Assembly (NCBI GenBank): GCA_964459065.1
Contig: CAYWMN010000050.1
Coordinates: 1 to 19,614 of the forward strand
Direction of reading: 5' to 3'
Source of the DNA: JAMCXS01 sp964459065
Lineage (GTDB): Bacteria; Acidobacteriota; Terriglobia; UBA7540
Length of the DNA: 19,614 nucleotides
Under the pieces are notes generated by a model. The model saw nothing but the letters and a program-made list of their open reading frames with translations, searched no databases and was not told the DNA's origin. Shown here in pieces: positions 1-7,421 of this stretch; position 1 is the stretch's first letter; each line of letters opens with the position of its first letter. Both the position numbers and the translations under genes were made by a program.

Positions 1-585
1 CAGCTTTTTCCTGGCGCGATAGAGCAGCGGGCGCACGCTGGCCGCTTTCAGCCCGGAAGCTTCGGCAATTTCCTTGTGGCTTGCGCCTTCGGCATAAGCC
101 AGCCACAGCAACTGCCGCTCGTTCGGTTTCAACTGCGCAAGCGCCCGGCCCAGGTCTCGTCGCAGCCCAACGTTTCTCACCGCAGGATCGTCCACAGCCG
201 GAACGCGGGCGGCTGCCGAGCCCGCCGTGCCGCGCCTTTGCGCCTGCCGCCAGTGGTCGCGCAAAAGGTTCGTGGCGATTCGGAAAAGGTAATTCTTCTG
301 GTGTGCCGCTTCGGTGGGCGGGGCGGCCGATGCAAGAAAGCGGCAATAACACTCCTGGAGCAAGTCGTCGGCTAGAGCCGGGTCTCCCGCCATGCGAGCC
401 AGATAGGCCCACAGCGGACGCGCCGTTCGCTCGTAAAGGACTCGGAAGGTTTCCTCATCCATGGCGAGGGATTTTACCGCAGTTGCCGGGTCAAATGCCG
501 TGACGGTAGTTTTTTGCCGCAAACTCTCGTCTCGGGCTCCGGCAAATGCCATGGCGCACGCCAGGATGTTGTCGCTTCGGTCCAT
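1..585 (-). CDS. ECF-type RNA polymerase sigma factor, 3' end cut by window edge
   Basis: This is a sigma-70 family (ECF) transcription initiation factor that would redirect RNA polymerase to a small regulon. Counted from the ATG at 462, region 2 covers about residues 8-75 (LYERTARPLWAYLARMAG, then DLLQECYCRFL and NYLFRIATNLLRDHWR). Region 4 follows at about 110-154 (LKPNERQLLWLAYAEGAS, HKEIAEASGLKAASVRPLLY, RARKKL at the edge). Only the last residues should be missing. The start is uncertain. The frame is open from an ATG at 585, which has a weak GGA seven bases upstream and lies 13 nt after the stop of the membrane-protein gene. The ATG at 462 (MDEETFRV) fits the usual domain boundary better but has no visible Shine-Dalgarno. 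The short gap suggests co-transcription with the upstream gene. No anti-sigma gene is visible; one could lie beyond the edge. Confidence 0.85.
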   Translation of the reverse strand, partial: MDRSDNILACAMAFAGARDESLRQKTTVTAFDPATAVKSLAMDEETFRVLYERTARPLWAYLARMAGDPALADDLLQECYCRFLASAAPPTEAAHQKNYLFRIATNLLRDHWRQAQRRGTAGSAAARVPAVDDPAVRNVGLRRDLGRALAQLKPNERQLLWLAYAEGASHKEIAEASGLKAASVRPLLYRARKKL

Positions 586-598
586 GCTTGGGTCCAGG

Positions 599-1165
599 TC
601 AGGGAAGTGGCTTTTCGGTATTGCGGTCTTGGTTGAGCAGGCCGAGCTTCTTGGACAGGCCGTAGGACACCCAGGACGAAATCAGGAAGCCCGCGCCCAG
701 CGCAACGCCTAAGCCGCCAAAGAAAAGAAAGCCATCGGACTGCCTTGCGAAGTGCATGGCGAAAATCAGAAACACCACTCCAAGGGCCAGAAGAATGATC
801 CCCCTCCGGAGGGAGATCAGGATTCGACCGTAGGGATCTTGATGCCCCCCGAGGGCGGAGCCATGGCCGCGGTGTTGCTCGTAGAACAGGGAAGCCGCCA
901 GCCCCTTACCGGCCTCGGAATTGAGAAACGACGAAAAGTCCTGGCTGGAGGTGACCTTGTCCACCAGTTTCGCGTGAACTTCAGATTGCATCCGGGCGAC
1001 CTTCACTTTGCGGATGGTACTGAGAACTATCCACAAGACCACCACGATTGCGACGAGCGCGATTGCCAGGATCAAAGCGAACAGGTGCGTCGGTTGCAAC
1101 ATCTGCTCCTGGTGTGGTCCCCGCGCTGCAGCCAGAATGATAGCGAACAACGGGATGGGTTGCAT
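599..1165 (-). CDS. Hypothetical membrane protein preceding the sigma factor
   Basis: The 188-residue product has no function I recognise. It has a strong hydrophobic segment near residues 27-48 (LFALILAIALVAIVVVLWIV), a polar stretch of about 70 residues (TIRKVKVARMQSEVHAKLVD onward), then two further hydrophobic segments (GIILLALGVVFLIFAMHF and FLFFGGLGVALGAGFLISSW), so an inner-membrane location is likely. I chose the ATG at 1165 because GAGGAGG sits five bases upstream. A second in-frame ATG at 1102 also has AGGAG, three bases upstream, and repeats the same short hydrophobic opening, so the mature start could be there. It lies 13 nt upstream of the sigma gene's longest start, which suggests a shared transcript and possibly a sensory or accessory role for that sigma factor; this is inference. 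Confidence 0.7.
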   Translation of the reverse strand: MQPIPLFAIILAAARGPHQEQMLQPTHLFALILAIALVAIVVVLWIVLSTIRKVKVARMQSEVHAKLVDKVTSSQDFSSFLNSEAGKGLAASLFYEQHRGHGSALGGHQDPYGRILISLRRGIILLALGVVFLIFAMHFARQSDGFLFFGGLGVALGAGFLISSWVSYGLSKKLGLLNQDRNTEKPLP

Positions 1166-1243
1166 CTTCTCCTCCTCTTTGGGCCCGGGCACCGGCGTGT
1201 TTGTTCAACTTCCGTTGCCGGAGCGCGCCGCCCTTGGGCCGTC

Positions 1244-1262
1244 GCCTGGCTCCGCGCCAGGC
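1244..1262 (-). other. Hairpin in the 5' leader of the membrane protein/sigma pair
   Basis: GCCTGGC (1244-1250) and GCCAGGC (1256-1262) form a perfect 7-bp stem with a 5-nt loop. It falls between the proposed promoter and the start codon at 1165. No T run follows it on either strand, so it is more likely a leader structure than a terminator. Its role is unknown. Confidence 0.4.
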
Positions 1263-1279
1263 TCGGAATCTTTCTACCG

Positions 1280-1309
1280 GTAATACGTCCATCGCGGGGT
1301 AATTGTTAA
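1280..1309 (-). promoter_or_regulatory. Candidate sigma-70 promoter for the membrane protein/sigma factor pair
   Basis: On the minus strand TTAACA (1309-1304) is followed after 18 nt by TATTAC (1285-1280). These match the consensus at 5/6 and 4/6 positions. Transcription would begin near 1273, leaving a leader of about 108 nt that contains the hairpin at 1244-1262. Confidence 0.4.
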
Positions 1310-1554
1310 CAGAAAAAGACGGGTGGGATGGCCTTGTTGGACGGAGCGGCGGCGCCGGGGCGCCATCAAGCCTCGCATGGTAGGCTACATTAGTAAAACA
1401 GCCTCAAAATGGGACGAATGGGACTTTTCGATTGAATGATAAGGATTTTTAAGGGTAATATTTTCAGCCACTTACAAGGCGTAAAGTTTTCCGGCTGCAA
1501 AATGCGTTTCAAAACGGCACACCGGGCACATTTTACCTTGTGGCCGGAATTCGC

Positions 1555-2820
1555 TTAAACCTCGAGTTCCCGGCGGCGAACCGTAAAGCCCTCGCGCGGC
1601 CCCAGCACGGTGACCGCCAGGCGGTCGGACTGGAAGATCTCCTGAGCTACGGCGGTGACCTCGTCCGCGGTCACGGTGTTGACCTTGGCGGCAATCTCAT
1701 CGGGTGAGACGTACCGGCCATAGTAAATCTCCTGCCGGGCGATGCTCGACATCCGGCTGGCGCTCGACTCGAGCCCCAGCAGCAGGCTGCCCTTGAGATA
1801 ATCCTTGGCCCGCTGCAGCTCTTCACTGGAGATGGGAACGTTCTTGAGCTGGCGAAGCTCCTCGAGGATCAGGTTGATGACGGTGCGGGCATTGCCGGGC
1901 GCGGTTCCGGCGTAGACGGCCAGCACGCCCGCGTCCTGGAAGCCGCTGAGGCCTGAAAAAACCGCGTAGGCCAAGCCGCGCTTTTCCCGGATGTTTTGGA
2001 ACAGCCGGGAACTCATGCCGCCGCCCAGGATGGTGTTCAGCACGTAACACGCAAAACGCTTTTCGTGGGCGTAGTGATAGCCCGTCGTGCCGAGAAGGAT
2101 GTGCGTCTGCTCAAGTTCCTTCTTGCGCCGGTAACGCGCGTGGGGATGCGGAATGGGCGCGGCGCCGACGGGCGGCATGGGTTCGCAGACCGTGCCCCCG
2201 AACTGCTTGGCGACTAAATCGACAAACCGTTTGTGCTGCAGGTGTCCGGCCGCCGCGATCAGGATATTCGACGGCAGGTAATGCTGGCTGAAAAAACGGC
2301 GTGCCATCCGCTGGTTAAAGGCGCCGACGGTTTTTCTGGTGCCCAGAATCGGCCTTCCCAGCGCATGGCCCTGCCAGTAAGCCTTGCTGAAGATTTCGTG
2401 CAGCAGGTCATCCGGGGTGTCTTCGACCATCTTGATTTCTTCCTGGATGACCTGGCATTCCTTGGCGATGTCGTCCGGGCGGAGCAGGGGATTCTTGACC
2501 AGGTCGGCCAGAATATCGAAGGCGCGGTCCAGATGTTCATCGAGCGCCTTGATGGAAAAGCTGGTGAATTCCTTGGACGTGAAAGCATCCAGGTGGCCGC
2601 CGATGGCGTCGGCCGCGCGGGCAATCTCTTCGGCAGAGCGATTCTCGGTTCCCTTGAAGACCATATGTTCGAGGAAGTGGGCGATGCCATTCTGCTCGCC
2701 GGGTTCATGGCGGGAACCCGTCCGCAGCCAGATTCCGAGAGTCACTGACCTGACTGCTGGCATGGATTCGGTAACAACCGTCAGGCCGTTGGGAAGCGTG
2801 TCCTTTTTTACATTAGCCAT
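1555..2820 (-). CDS. M16 family zinc metallopeptidase (processing-peptidase/PqqL-like)
   Basis: This is a pitrilysin-family (M16B) zinc peptidase of 421 residues, the usual single-unit size for members that work as pairs of clam-shell halves. The inverted zinc motif HxxEH is present as HFLEH at residues 48-52. The third ligand glutamate fits within VIQEEIKMVED at about 127-128, the expected spacing of roughly 75 residues. The N-terminal strand (LPNGLTVVTE) and the C-terminal inactive-domain motif (SSRLFQNIREKRGLAYAVFS) are typical. No signal peptide is seen, so it is probably cytoplasmic. I start at the ATG at 2820; an in-frame TTG at 2829 lies only 4 nt after AGGA, whereas the ATG is 13 nt from it, so either could be used. 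The substrate cannot be told. It appears to be transcribed alone. Confidence 0.92.
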   Translation of the reverse strand: MANVKKDTLPNGLTVVTESMPAVRSVTLGIWLRTGSRHEPGEQNGIAHFLEHMVFKGTENRSAEEIARAADAIGGHLDAFTSKEFTSFSIKALDEHLDRAFDILADLVKNPLLRPDDIAKECQVIQEEIKMVEDTPDDLLHEIFSKAYWQGHALGRPILGTRKTVGAFNQRMARRFFSQHYLPSNILIAAAGHLQHKRFVDLVAKQFGGTVCEPMPPVGAAPIPHPHARYRRKKELEQTHILLGTTGYHYAHEKRFACYVLNTILGGGMSSRLFQNIREKRGLAYAVFSGLSGFQDAGVLAVYAGTAPGNARTVINLILEELRQLKNVPISSEELQRAKDYLKGSLLLGLESSASRMSSIARQEIYYGRYVSPDEIAAKVNTVTADEVTAVAQEIFQSDRLAVTVLGPREGFTVRRRELEV

Positions 2821-3195
2821 ATGATTCAATACATCCTAATTGGGGGTGAAGTAAGCTCCTGCTGCGGCAAAGGCTCCCTTCTTGTTTGTATCATAAGCGC
2901 CTGGAAAAGGCGACTTCAGTGGTCTGAAGGAACCGATCGCCAGCGCCAGAAGTCATTTAATTAAAATCGCTTAGACAACCCCAGAGGTTTGTTTTGAGGG
3001 ATATCGAAACCGCGGCCGGTAACGGGGATTTCAAACGACTGGGCAATGCCGATGCGAGGAAGACCGGGGATTTTCAGCCTCCCTTCTGTGGAGGCACTTG
3101 CATGTTCAAAAAGGCCCTGCAGGAGCCCAACAGATTCCTGCAGGGCTAACGTAAGCGCCGATTGATGCGCCGACAAGCTCCGGACCGTGGCTTGC
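2821..3195. other. Intergenic region upstream of the M16 gene and downstream of GH20
   Basis: This 375-nt stretch contains the GH20 terminator near its right end and presumably the M16 promoter. A small inverted repeat (CGCCT 2898-2902, AGGCG 2908-2912) lies near the latter, but I could not assign convincing -35/-10 boxes. An 83-codon open frame here runs through the terminator and is rejected. Confidence 0.5.
3108..3146 (-). terminator. Rho-independent terminator after the GH20 gene
   Basis: GCCCTGCAGGA (3114-3124) and TCCTGCAGGGC (3136-3146) form a perfect 11-bp stem with an 11-nt loop. Read on the minus strand, the hairpin is followed by one C and then TTTTT (3112-3108). It begins 50 nt past the GH20 stop codon, in the orientation needed to end that transcript. 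Confidence 0.85.
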
Positions 3196-5271
3196 CTATT
3201 CCGAAGAGGCAACGGGTTTGATCAGCGGTGGAAGCTGATGCGTCTTATGGTAGGACGTTTCAATTCGTCCAAGGCGCAAATCTGCCCGATGCCAGCGAGC
3301 GTTTTCGTAATCGTAGCGCCGCAGAATATTGTTCAGGAAATAAGGTCCATTTTCGCTCATCCAAAGCTTCTTGTACTGAGCGCGAAGCAGCATGGTCTGC
3401 TGCATCATGTCCCGCATCGACCTCCCGATTCGGCTTAAATCCCTATGGGCCTGGTCCGGGTCGCCGGCGTTTGCCTGCGCCTGCGCGTAAAGGTTGGCTA
3501 TCAGATTTGAATAGATGGCCTTTTGCCCGAGGAAATCGAATCTCCGCGCCCCAAAGCTGACAAAGTTCAGCAGATCGGCATTGCGGCGAGCGTCCTGGCG
3601 GTGCCGGCGGACGCTTACGATCACGTCTTCGGCCAGCAGGCGAATCTGGCGAGCCGCTGGCTGCCACGCCGCATAATACTTCTGACCGGCTGGGCTCATG
3701 GCATCGATCCAGATCAGGCTGTCGTTGCCATCCCGGTGGTTGGGGGTTGCATCGATCAGGTCTTTGTTGATTTGGGTCAGCATACTGATTTCTCTGGCAA
3801 AGTGGTGGCCGTCGGCCCGGTAGAAGGTCCAGTCCCAGGCGTTTGAGAATTGCTGGTCATTCACCGTGTTTTGCCAGCTCTGTGCGGCGCCATAGGCGAG
3901 CCCGTACCAGGTGTAGTTCACCATGCTTTCGCCGTCATCCATCCAGGTTGTATTGAGAACCCCGGTGGCGCCCAGCTTTTTCCCATCGGCTACGAATTGC
4001 CGGATGTTTTTGAAGGCTATCCAATAGTCGGGAAAGATACGGCTCCAATTGTTGACGCCCGGCGCTACCCAGGTTTCAAGGCCGAGGTCGCGGAAGGGCT
4101 TAATGCTGCTCACCCAGGATTTGCGCGCGCTGTATCCCCAGGGCACCGCGATCATATCGTGAGGCAGATTGCGCAAGTCCTCCGGATGTTTAATCCCCAT
4201 GTCGCCCCAAAACAGGATCTTGCGATGATAAGGCTTGAGGACCTGGTCGATTTTGCGCAGATAATCGACATAGACTTTGCCGTAGCCTTCCTTGGCCAGC
4301 AAGGCTTTGGTTTTACCCTGGCCCAACTCAAAAGTTTCGTCGGCGCCGATATGGAAAAACGGCCCCGGGAAATACTGATTCAGGTCCGAAAACATCTTTC
4401 CGATCAGCTGGTAGGATTCCGGGACCGTCGGTGAGAGCACGGTGCCGTAAGGCAGTTCAGCCATGTTCTGGTACCGCTCAGATTGCAGGATCGAATGCAG
4501 ATGGCCGAACGATTCCTGCTCGGGCGTTATGGTCATGTGGTACTTCCTGGCAAAGGCGACAATCTTTTCGGCTTCTTGCGGAGTGATCGCGCCGCCCGGA
4601 GCCCCCGCCAGCGGCAGACTCGGGTAGTAGAAAGCATTCTCCATATAGAGTGAGAACAAATTGATTTTGTACTGCGAGAGCAGATCGATTTCGCGCTTGA
4701 ACGAGGCGAGGGTTGGAATGGGGCCGCGGCTGATGTCAATGCTCACGCCGCGCCAGCGCATGGAGGGCCAGTCCACAATGGTAAGCGCGGGGCAGTGCGC
4801 CGAGCCGCCACTCTCGGCCGGGTGCAGCAACTGCCGCAAGGTTTGGACGCCGTAAAGGACCCCGGCCGCCGTTTTGGCGACGACATCCACCTCGCGCCTG
4901 CCGACCACCAGAACGTATCCCTCCTGGTCAGCCTGGGACGGAAACTTCACTTGCGCGCGTTCCAGAATGCGGGCACCCTGGCGGGACTCAGCGCGCGTCA
5001 GGACGATGCGCGGCCAGCCTTCCGATCGAGTCCTGATTTCCGCCTTGACTCCGTCGATGGCTTGGAGATCTTTTGCCAGCAGCGAGGCGGCAAAGCGGTC
5101 CTGGGCGTTGTTGCTGCCGACGGTGATGCCGACGTTGCTTTTGGTCATAAATTGCCCTTGGCCCATGCGGACCTGCTGCGGATAGGGCGAAAGCGCCAAT
5201 GGGGCCGCAACCAGCGGCTGGCAGCCAAAAATTAATGCGAGTACGAAGACGATGCGGCGGACGTTTAACAC
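3196..5271 (-). CDS. Glycoside hydrolase family 20 beta-N-acetylhexosaminidase, exported
   Basis: This enzyme removes terminal N-acetylglucosamine or N-acetylgalactosamine by substrate-assisted catalysis, in which the acetamido group is the nucleophile. The 691-residue protein starts with a Sec-type signal peptide (hydrophobic core 7-20, likely cleavage after VAA at 21-23). The GH20b-like alpha/beta domain spans roughly 28-165 (ending near VLYGVQTLRQLLH), and the catalytic TIM barrel runs from about 170 (WPSMRWRGVSIDISRG). The catalytic pair Asp311-Glu312 lies in HIGADETFELG. Later tryptophans (ILFWGDM, LNTTWMDDGES) fit the acetamido pocket. A C-terminal region of about 200 residues follows. 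The start is GTG at 5271, supported by GGAGG six bases upstream. It is a single transcript ended by the terminator at 3108-3146. The substrate (chitin, peptidoglycan or glycan fragments) is not resolved. Confidence 0.93.
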   Translation of the reverse strand: MLNVRRIVFVLALIFGCQPLVAAPLALSPYPQQVRMGQGQFMTKSNVGITVGSNNAQDRFAASLLAKDLQAIDGVKAEIRTRSEGWPRIVLTRAESRQGARILERAQVKFPSQADQEGYVLVVGRREVDVVAKTAAGVLYGVQTLRQLLHPAESGGSAHCPALTIVDWPSMRWRGVSIDISRGPIPTLASFKREIDLLSQYKINLFSLYMENAFYYPSLPLAGAPGGAITPQEAEKIVAFARKYHMTITPEQESFGHLHSILQSERYQNMAELPYGTVLSPTVPESYQLIGKMFSDLNQYFPGPFFHIGADETFELGQGKTKALLAKEGYGKVYVDYLRKIDQVLKPYHRKILFWGDMGIKHPEDLRNLPHDMIAVPWGYSARKSWVSSIKPFRDLGLETWVAPGVNNWSRIFPDYWIAFKNIRQFVADGKKLGATGVLNTTWMDDGESMVNYTWYGLAYGAAQSWQNTVNDQQFSNAWDWTFYRADGHHFAREISMLTQINKDLIDATPNHRDGNDSLIWIDAMSPAGQKYYAAWQPAARQIRLLAEDVIVSVRRHRQDARRNADLLNFVSFGARRFDFLGQKAIYSNLIANLYAQAQANAGDPDQAHRDLSRIGRSMRDMMQQTMLLRAQYKKLWMSENGPYFLNNILRRYDYENARWHRADLRLGRIETSYHKTHQLPPLIKPVASSE

Positions 5272-5310
5272 AGTTTTCCTCCACGGAGTTTATCCGGAGT
5301 TTCCATGATG

Positions 5311-5325
5311 CGTTCCGGTGGAACG
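5311..5325. promoter_or_regulatory. Palindrome upstream of GH20, possible operator
   Basis: CGTTCC-GGT-GGAACG is a perfect 6-bp inverted repeat 40 nt upstream of the GH20 start. A second one, GCATT-GTG-AATGC, lies at 5344-5356. Such short dyads next to a catabolic gene can be repressor sites, but no regulator gene is nearby and the assignment is tentative. Confidence 0.3.
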
Positions 5326-5462
5326 GACACCATACACCCGGTCGCATTGTGAATGCAAACATTCGGTTTCCGAGAGTTTGGAAGGGCGCTACGACGGAGG
5401 CCGGCGCTGTTTGCACAGAGGTGTCCGGCACGCTGCGGTCTGCCTGCGCGTTTATCTTATGC

Positions 5463-5491
5463 TTGCAAGAAAATGCGCCTCTGCCTATACT
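5463..5491 (+). promoter_or_regulatory. Sigma-70 promoter of the tRNA-Ile gene
   Basis: TTGCAA (5463-5468) and TATACT (5486-5491) are separated by exactly 17 nt. Transcription would start near 5498, giving a leader of about 55 nt before the mature tRNA at 5553. Confidence 0.65.
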
Positions 5492-5552
5492 GAATAAACC
5501 AAGTTGCAAAGGACGGGTCGCCTTTCCGGCCGCCCGCTGCCAAAAGCAATAC

Positions 5553-5629
5553 GGGCCTGTAGCTCAGGTGGCTAGAGCGCACCCCTGATAAGGGTGAGGT
5601 CGGTAGTTCAAGTCTACCCAGGCCCACCA
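5553..5629 (+). tRNA. tRNA-Ile (anticodon GAT)
   Basis: The 77-nt sequence folds as a full cloverleaf with an encoded CCA end. The acceptor arms GGGCCTG (5553-5559) and CAGGCCC (5619-5625) pair perfectly, followed by discriminator A and CCA. The anticodon stem CACCC/GGGTG encloses the loop CTGATAA, with anticodon GAT. The T arm contains GTTCAAGTC. It stands alone rather than in an rRNA spacer, since no rRNA sequence flanks it, and no tRNA-Ala is adjacent. No obvious terminator follows. Confidence 0.97.
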
Positions 5630-6017
5630 ATCAAACTTACCCGTTAACAGCTTGATAATTTGGACCGTTGGAGATTTGGTGTGGAACCTGGTCCGCTGCC
5701 GCCTAGAATATGGCCGGATCGTGAGCCTAAGCGATAGCGTCCAGAGGCTCGATTTTCCGCCGTAGTTGCATATCGGGACCGTCTTTAATGTTGCCGGAGA
5801 AAAGGGTAATCTTGGCTCCCAGCAAAGCCGTCTTCCCGGGGCCGAAACCCGGTCGATGGGCAATTCAATCAGGCCGAAGCACCGGGCGCGAGATCGGGAA
5901 ATACAATTGCCAATAGCCCGAGGCAAGCGGATCATTGTCACTTCAATGTTCGGATGACTCAAGCTGTTAGAACAGATTCTCCCTGGCATTTTGCTCGCCA
6001 GCACATCTGCCAGTTGA
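5630..6017. other. Intergenic region between tRNA-Ile and the mtaB-like gene
   Basis: I see no supportable gene in these 388 nt. The only long frame here is antisense to the tRNA and is rejected. I also see no integrase fragment or duplicated tRNA 3' end that would mark an attachment site. Confidence 0.5.
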
Positions 6018-7421
6018 CTACAGACCATACTGATCAGGCCGGAATTTCTCCGTCAGGGGAGTGCCCATCATCTCTTTCACAAACTCCTGTTCACTTTCGG
6101 GAAGCGAGGCCGCTTCGCGTTCAAGCTTTTCAAGCCACCTCACTTCGCGCTGTGCAATGCGCAATTCGGCAGCGTCATGCGCTCGTTTCAGTTCACGCAC
6201 GGTGGCCTGCACGGCGCGGCGCGTTCGCAGATAAGGAGTGTTCTCTTCGACGATTTCCCGGCTGATTTGCAGCACCACATCGGGCCGCAGAACCCAGGCC
6301 TGTGGATTGGCAGACGAGTCCGATTCCACCAGCCAGTCACGCAGTTTGCGGGCTCCTTCCGCCGAGCGGGCCGCAGCGTTCATCAGACGGCAGTCGTAAG
6401 CCAGTTGCTCAAGAGAAATCGTCGGAGCGTAGGTGCTCAGCAACCGCACGTTCTGGACGGACTCGTTTGACCAGCAATCACAGACCGCTTGCGCGATATT
6501 GCCAACGTAGCTCAGGTGTGCACAGGCAGCGGACCGGCCTTCCATCGAAATCGGCACCCCTGCGATGGCCTTGAGGTACGGCCCTTCGTAGGCGCAGTCC
6601 TTGCTGGGACCGACGGCACCGCGCTCAAAAGCGATCAGGCTGCGCGGCACCGCCGCCACTCGGACGACCGCCGCGAAAACAGCCGGAATCAACTGTTGAT
6701 CGGCGAGAACCATGGCGGTGTTGGCAAAACCGCAGGCCGTATCCGCACCGGGCAAAATGCCACCCGAGTTCCGGCACGCTGTTACGATCTCATCCCAAAG
6801 GAACACCATGTCGCGGGCCCCCAGGACGCCCAGCGCAAAGACGGCTGCGCGCAAGTCGGCATTCATCAGCGCCTCATCACTCACTTCTTTTCCGCCCGTT
6901 GATTCAATTGAGACGAAATCGGCGCCCGTCTCACCCGCCTTATGAAAAAACTCCACCATGCCGTCCCAATATTTGCCGCGGCGCATGAAGGGCGGACGCT
7001 GCATCTCCCGGGTGTCGTTGGGCGTCAGACGCAGCGACGCCTTCAGTCCGTACTTGTCGCGATACTTCGCGAGCGTTTCTGCCAGCAGGCTGGCAATTTC
7101 CAGCCCCCATGCCGGCTGGATGGTCATCTCCGGCAGTGTTTCGAATTCAACCAGCAACGCGGGAACTTCCAGTTCAACCGCGCGCTTCGAGACTCCTTCG
7201 ATCATCTCGCCATACTGGCGGAGAATCTCCGGCATGGTCTCCGATGAAATGTCAATGGGTGGAAGCGTGAAGTTGACCTCGGGAATGACGGTACCAGTCC
7301 CGATCATTACTCCTCGCTGGGTTGTAACCGGACGCGCGGCTCTACCAAAAACAAAGTCATCCAGGGTGGGAATTGATAATTGTTGGTACGAGAAAGTCGA
7401 AGCTTGAACTCCAGTATTCAT
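6018..7421 (-). CDS. mtaB: MtaB-like methanol:corrinoid methyltransferase homologue
   Basis: MtaB is a zinc enzyme that transfers the methyl group of methanol to the cobalt of a corrinoid protein (MtaC); a second enzyme (MtaA) then passes it on. The 467-residue product matches the family along its whole length: FVFGRAARPV (23-32), IPEVNFTLPP, SIESTGGKEVSDEA (171-184), PRSLIAFERGAVGPSKDCAY (259-278), AIAGVPISMEGRSAACAH, CDCWSNESVQ and the ending FRPDQYGL. The expected zinc ligands, Glu, Cys and Cys, correspond to Glu173, Cys230 (GADTACGFANTAM) and Cys276. I start at the ATG at 7421, which has GGAG seven bases upstream; the frame is open 36 codons further, but that part does not resemble the family. 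No corrinoid protein, MtaA or activator gene is in the window, so the substrate may be methanol or another methyl donor. Confidence 0.9.
   Translation of the reverse strand: MNTGVQASTFSYQQLSIPTLDDFVFGRAARPVTTQRGVMIGTGTVIPEVNFTLPPIDISSETMPEILRQYGEMIEGVSKRAVELEVPALLVEFETLPEMTIQPAWGLEIASLLAETLAKYRDKYGLKASLRLTPNDTREMQRPPFMRRGKYWDGMVEFFHKAGETGADFVSIESTGGKEVSDEALMNADLRAAVFALGVLGARDMVFLWDEIVTACRNSGGILPGADTACGFANTAMVLADQQLIPAVFAAVVRVAAVPRSLIAFERGAVGPSKDCAYEGPYLKAIAGVPISMEGRSAACAHLSYVGNIAQAVCDCWSNESVQNVRLLSTYAPTISLEQLAYDCRLMNAAARSAEGARKLRDWLVESDSSANPQAWVLRPDVVLQISREIVEENTPYLRTRRAVQATVRELKRAHDAAELRIAQREVRWLEKLEREAASLPESEQEFVKEMMGTPLTEKFRPDQYGL

Larger units (their letters stand above)
1166..1554. other. 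Intergenic region between M16 peptidase and membrane protein
   Basis: This stretch of 389 nt has no credible gene. It holds the Shine-Dalgarno, leader hairpin and candidate promoter for the minus-strand pair. The half nearer the peptidase (about 1385-1500) is AT-rich. I found no clear terminator for the peptidase gene. Confidence 0.5.

Noticed and set aside
1531..1541. TTTTACCTTG here and again at 17732-17741 as a shared motif
   Set aside because: A single shared 10-mer is expected by chance in a window this size, and the first copy lacks the inverted partner.
2961..3212. Minus-strand open frame of 83 codons after GH20
   Set aside because: It overlaps the end of GH20 and runs straight through the strong intrinsic terminator at 3108-3146; no recognisable family.
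5553..5629. tRNA gene as an integration (att) site
   Set aside because: No repeated 3' tRNA fragment, integrase or phage-like gene is visible in the window.
5564..6028. Minus-strand open frame of 154 codons
   Set aside because: Its end (WVDLNYRPHPYQGCALAT) is the antisense translation of tRNA-Ile, a familiar false protein in databases; the rest matches nothing and has no good ribosome site.
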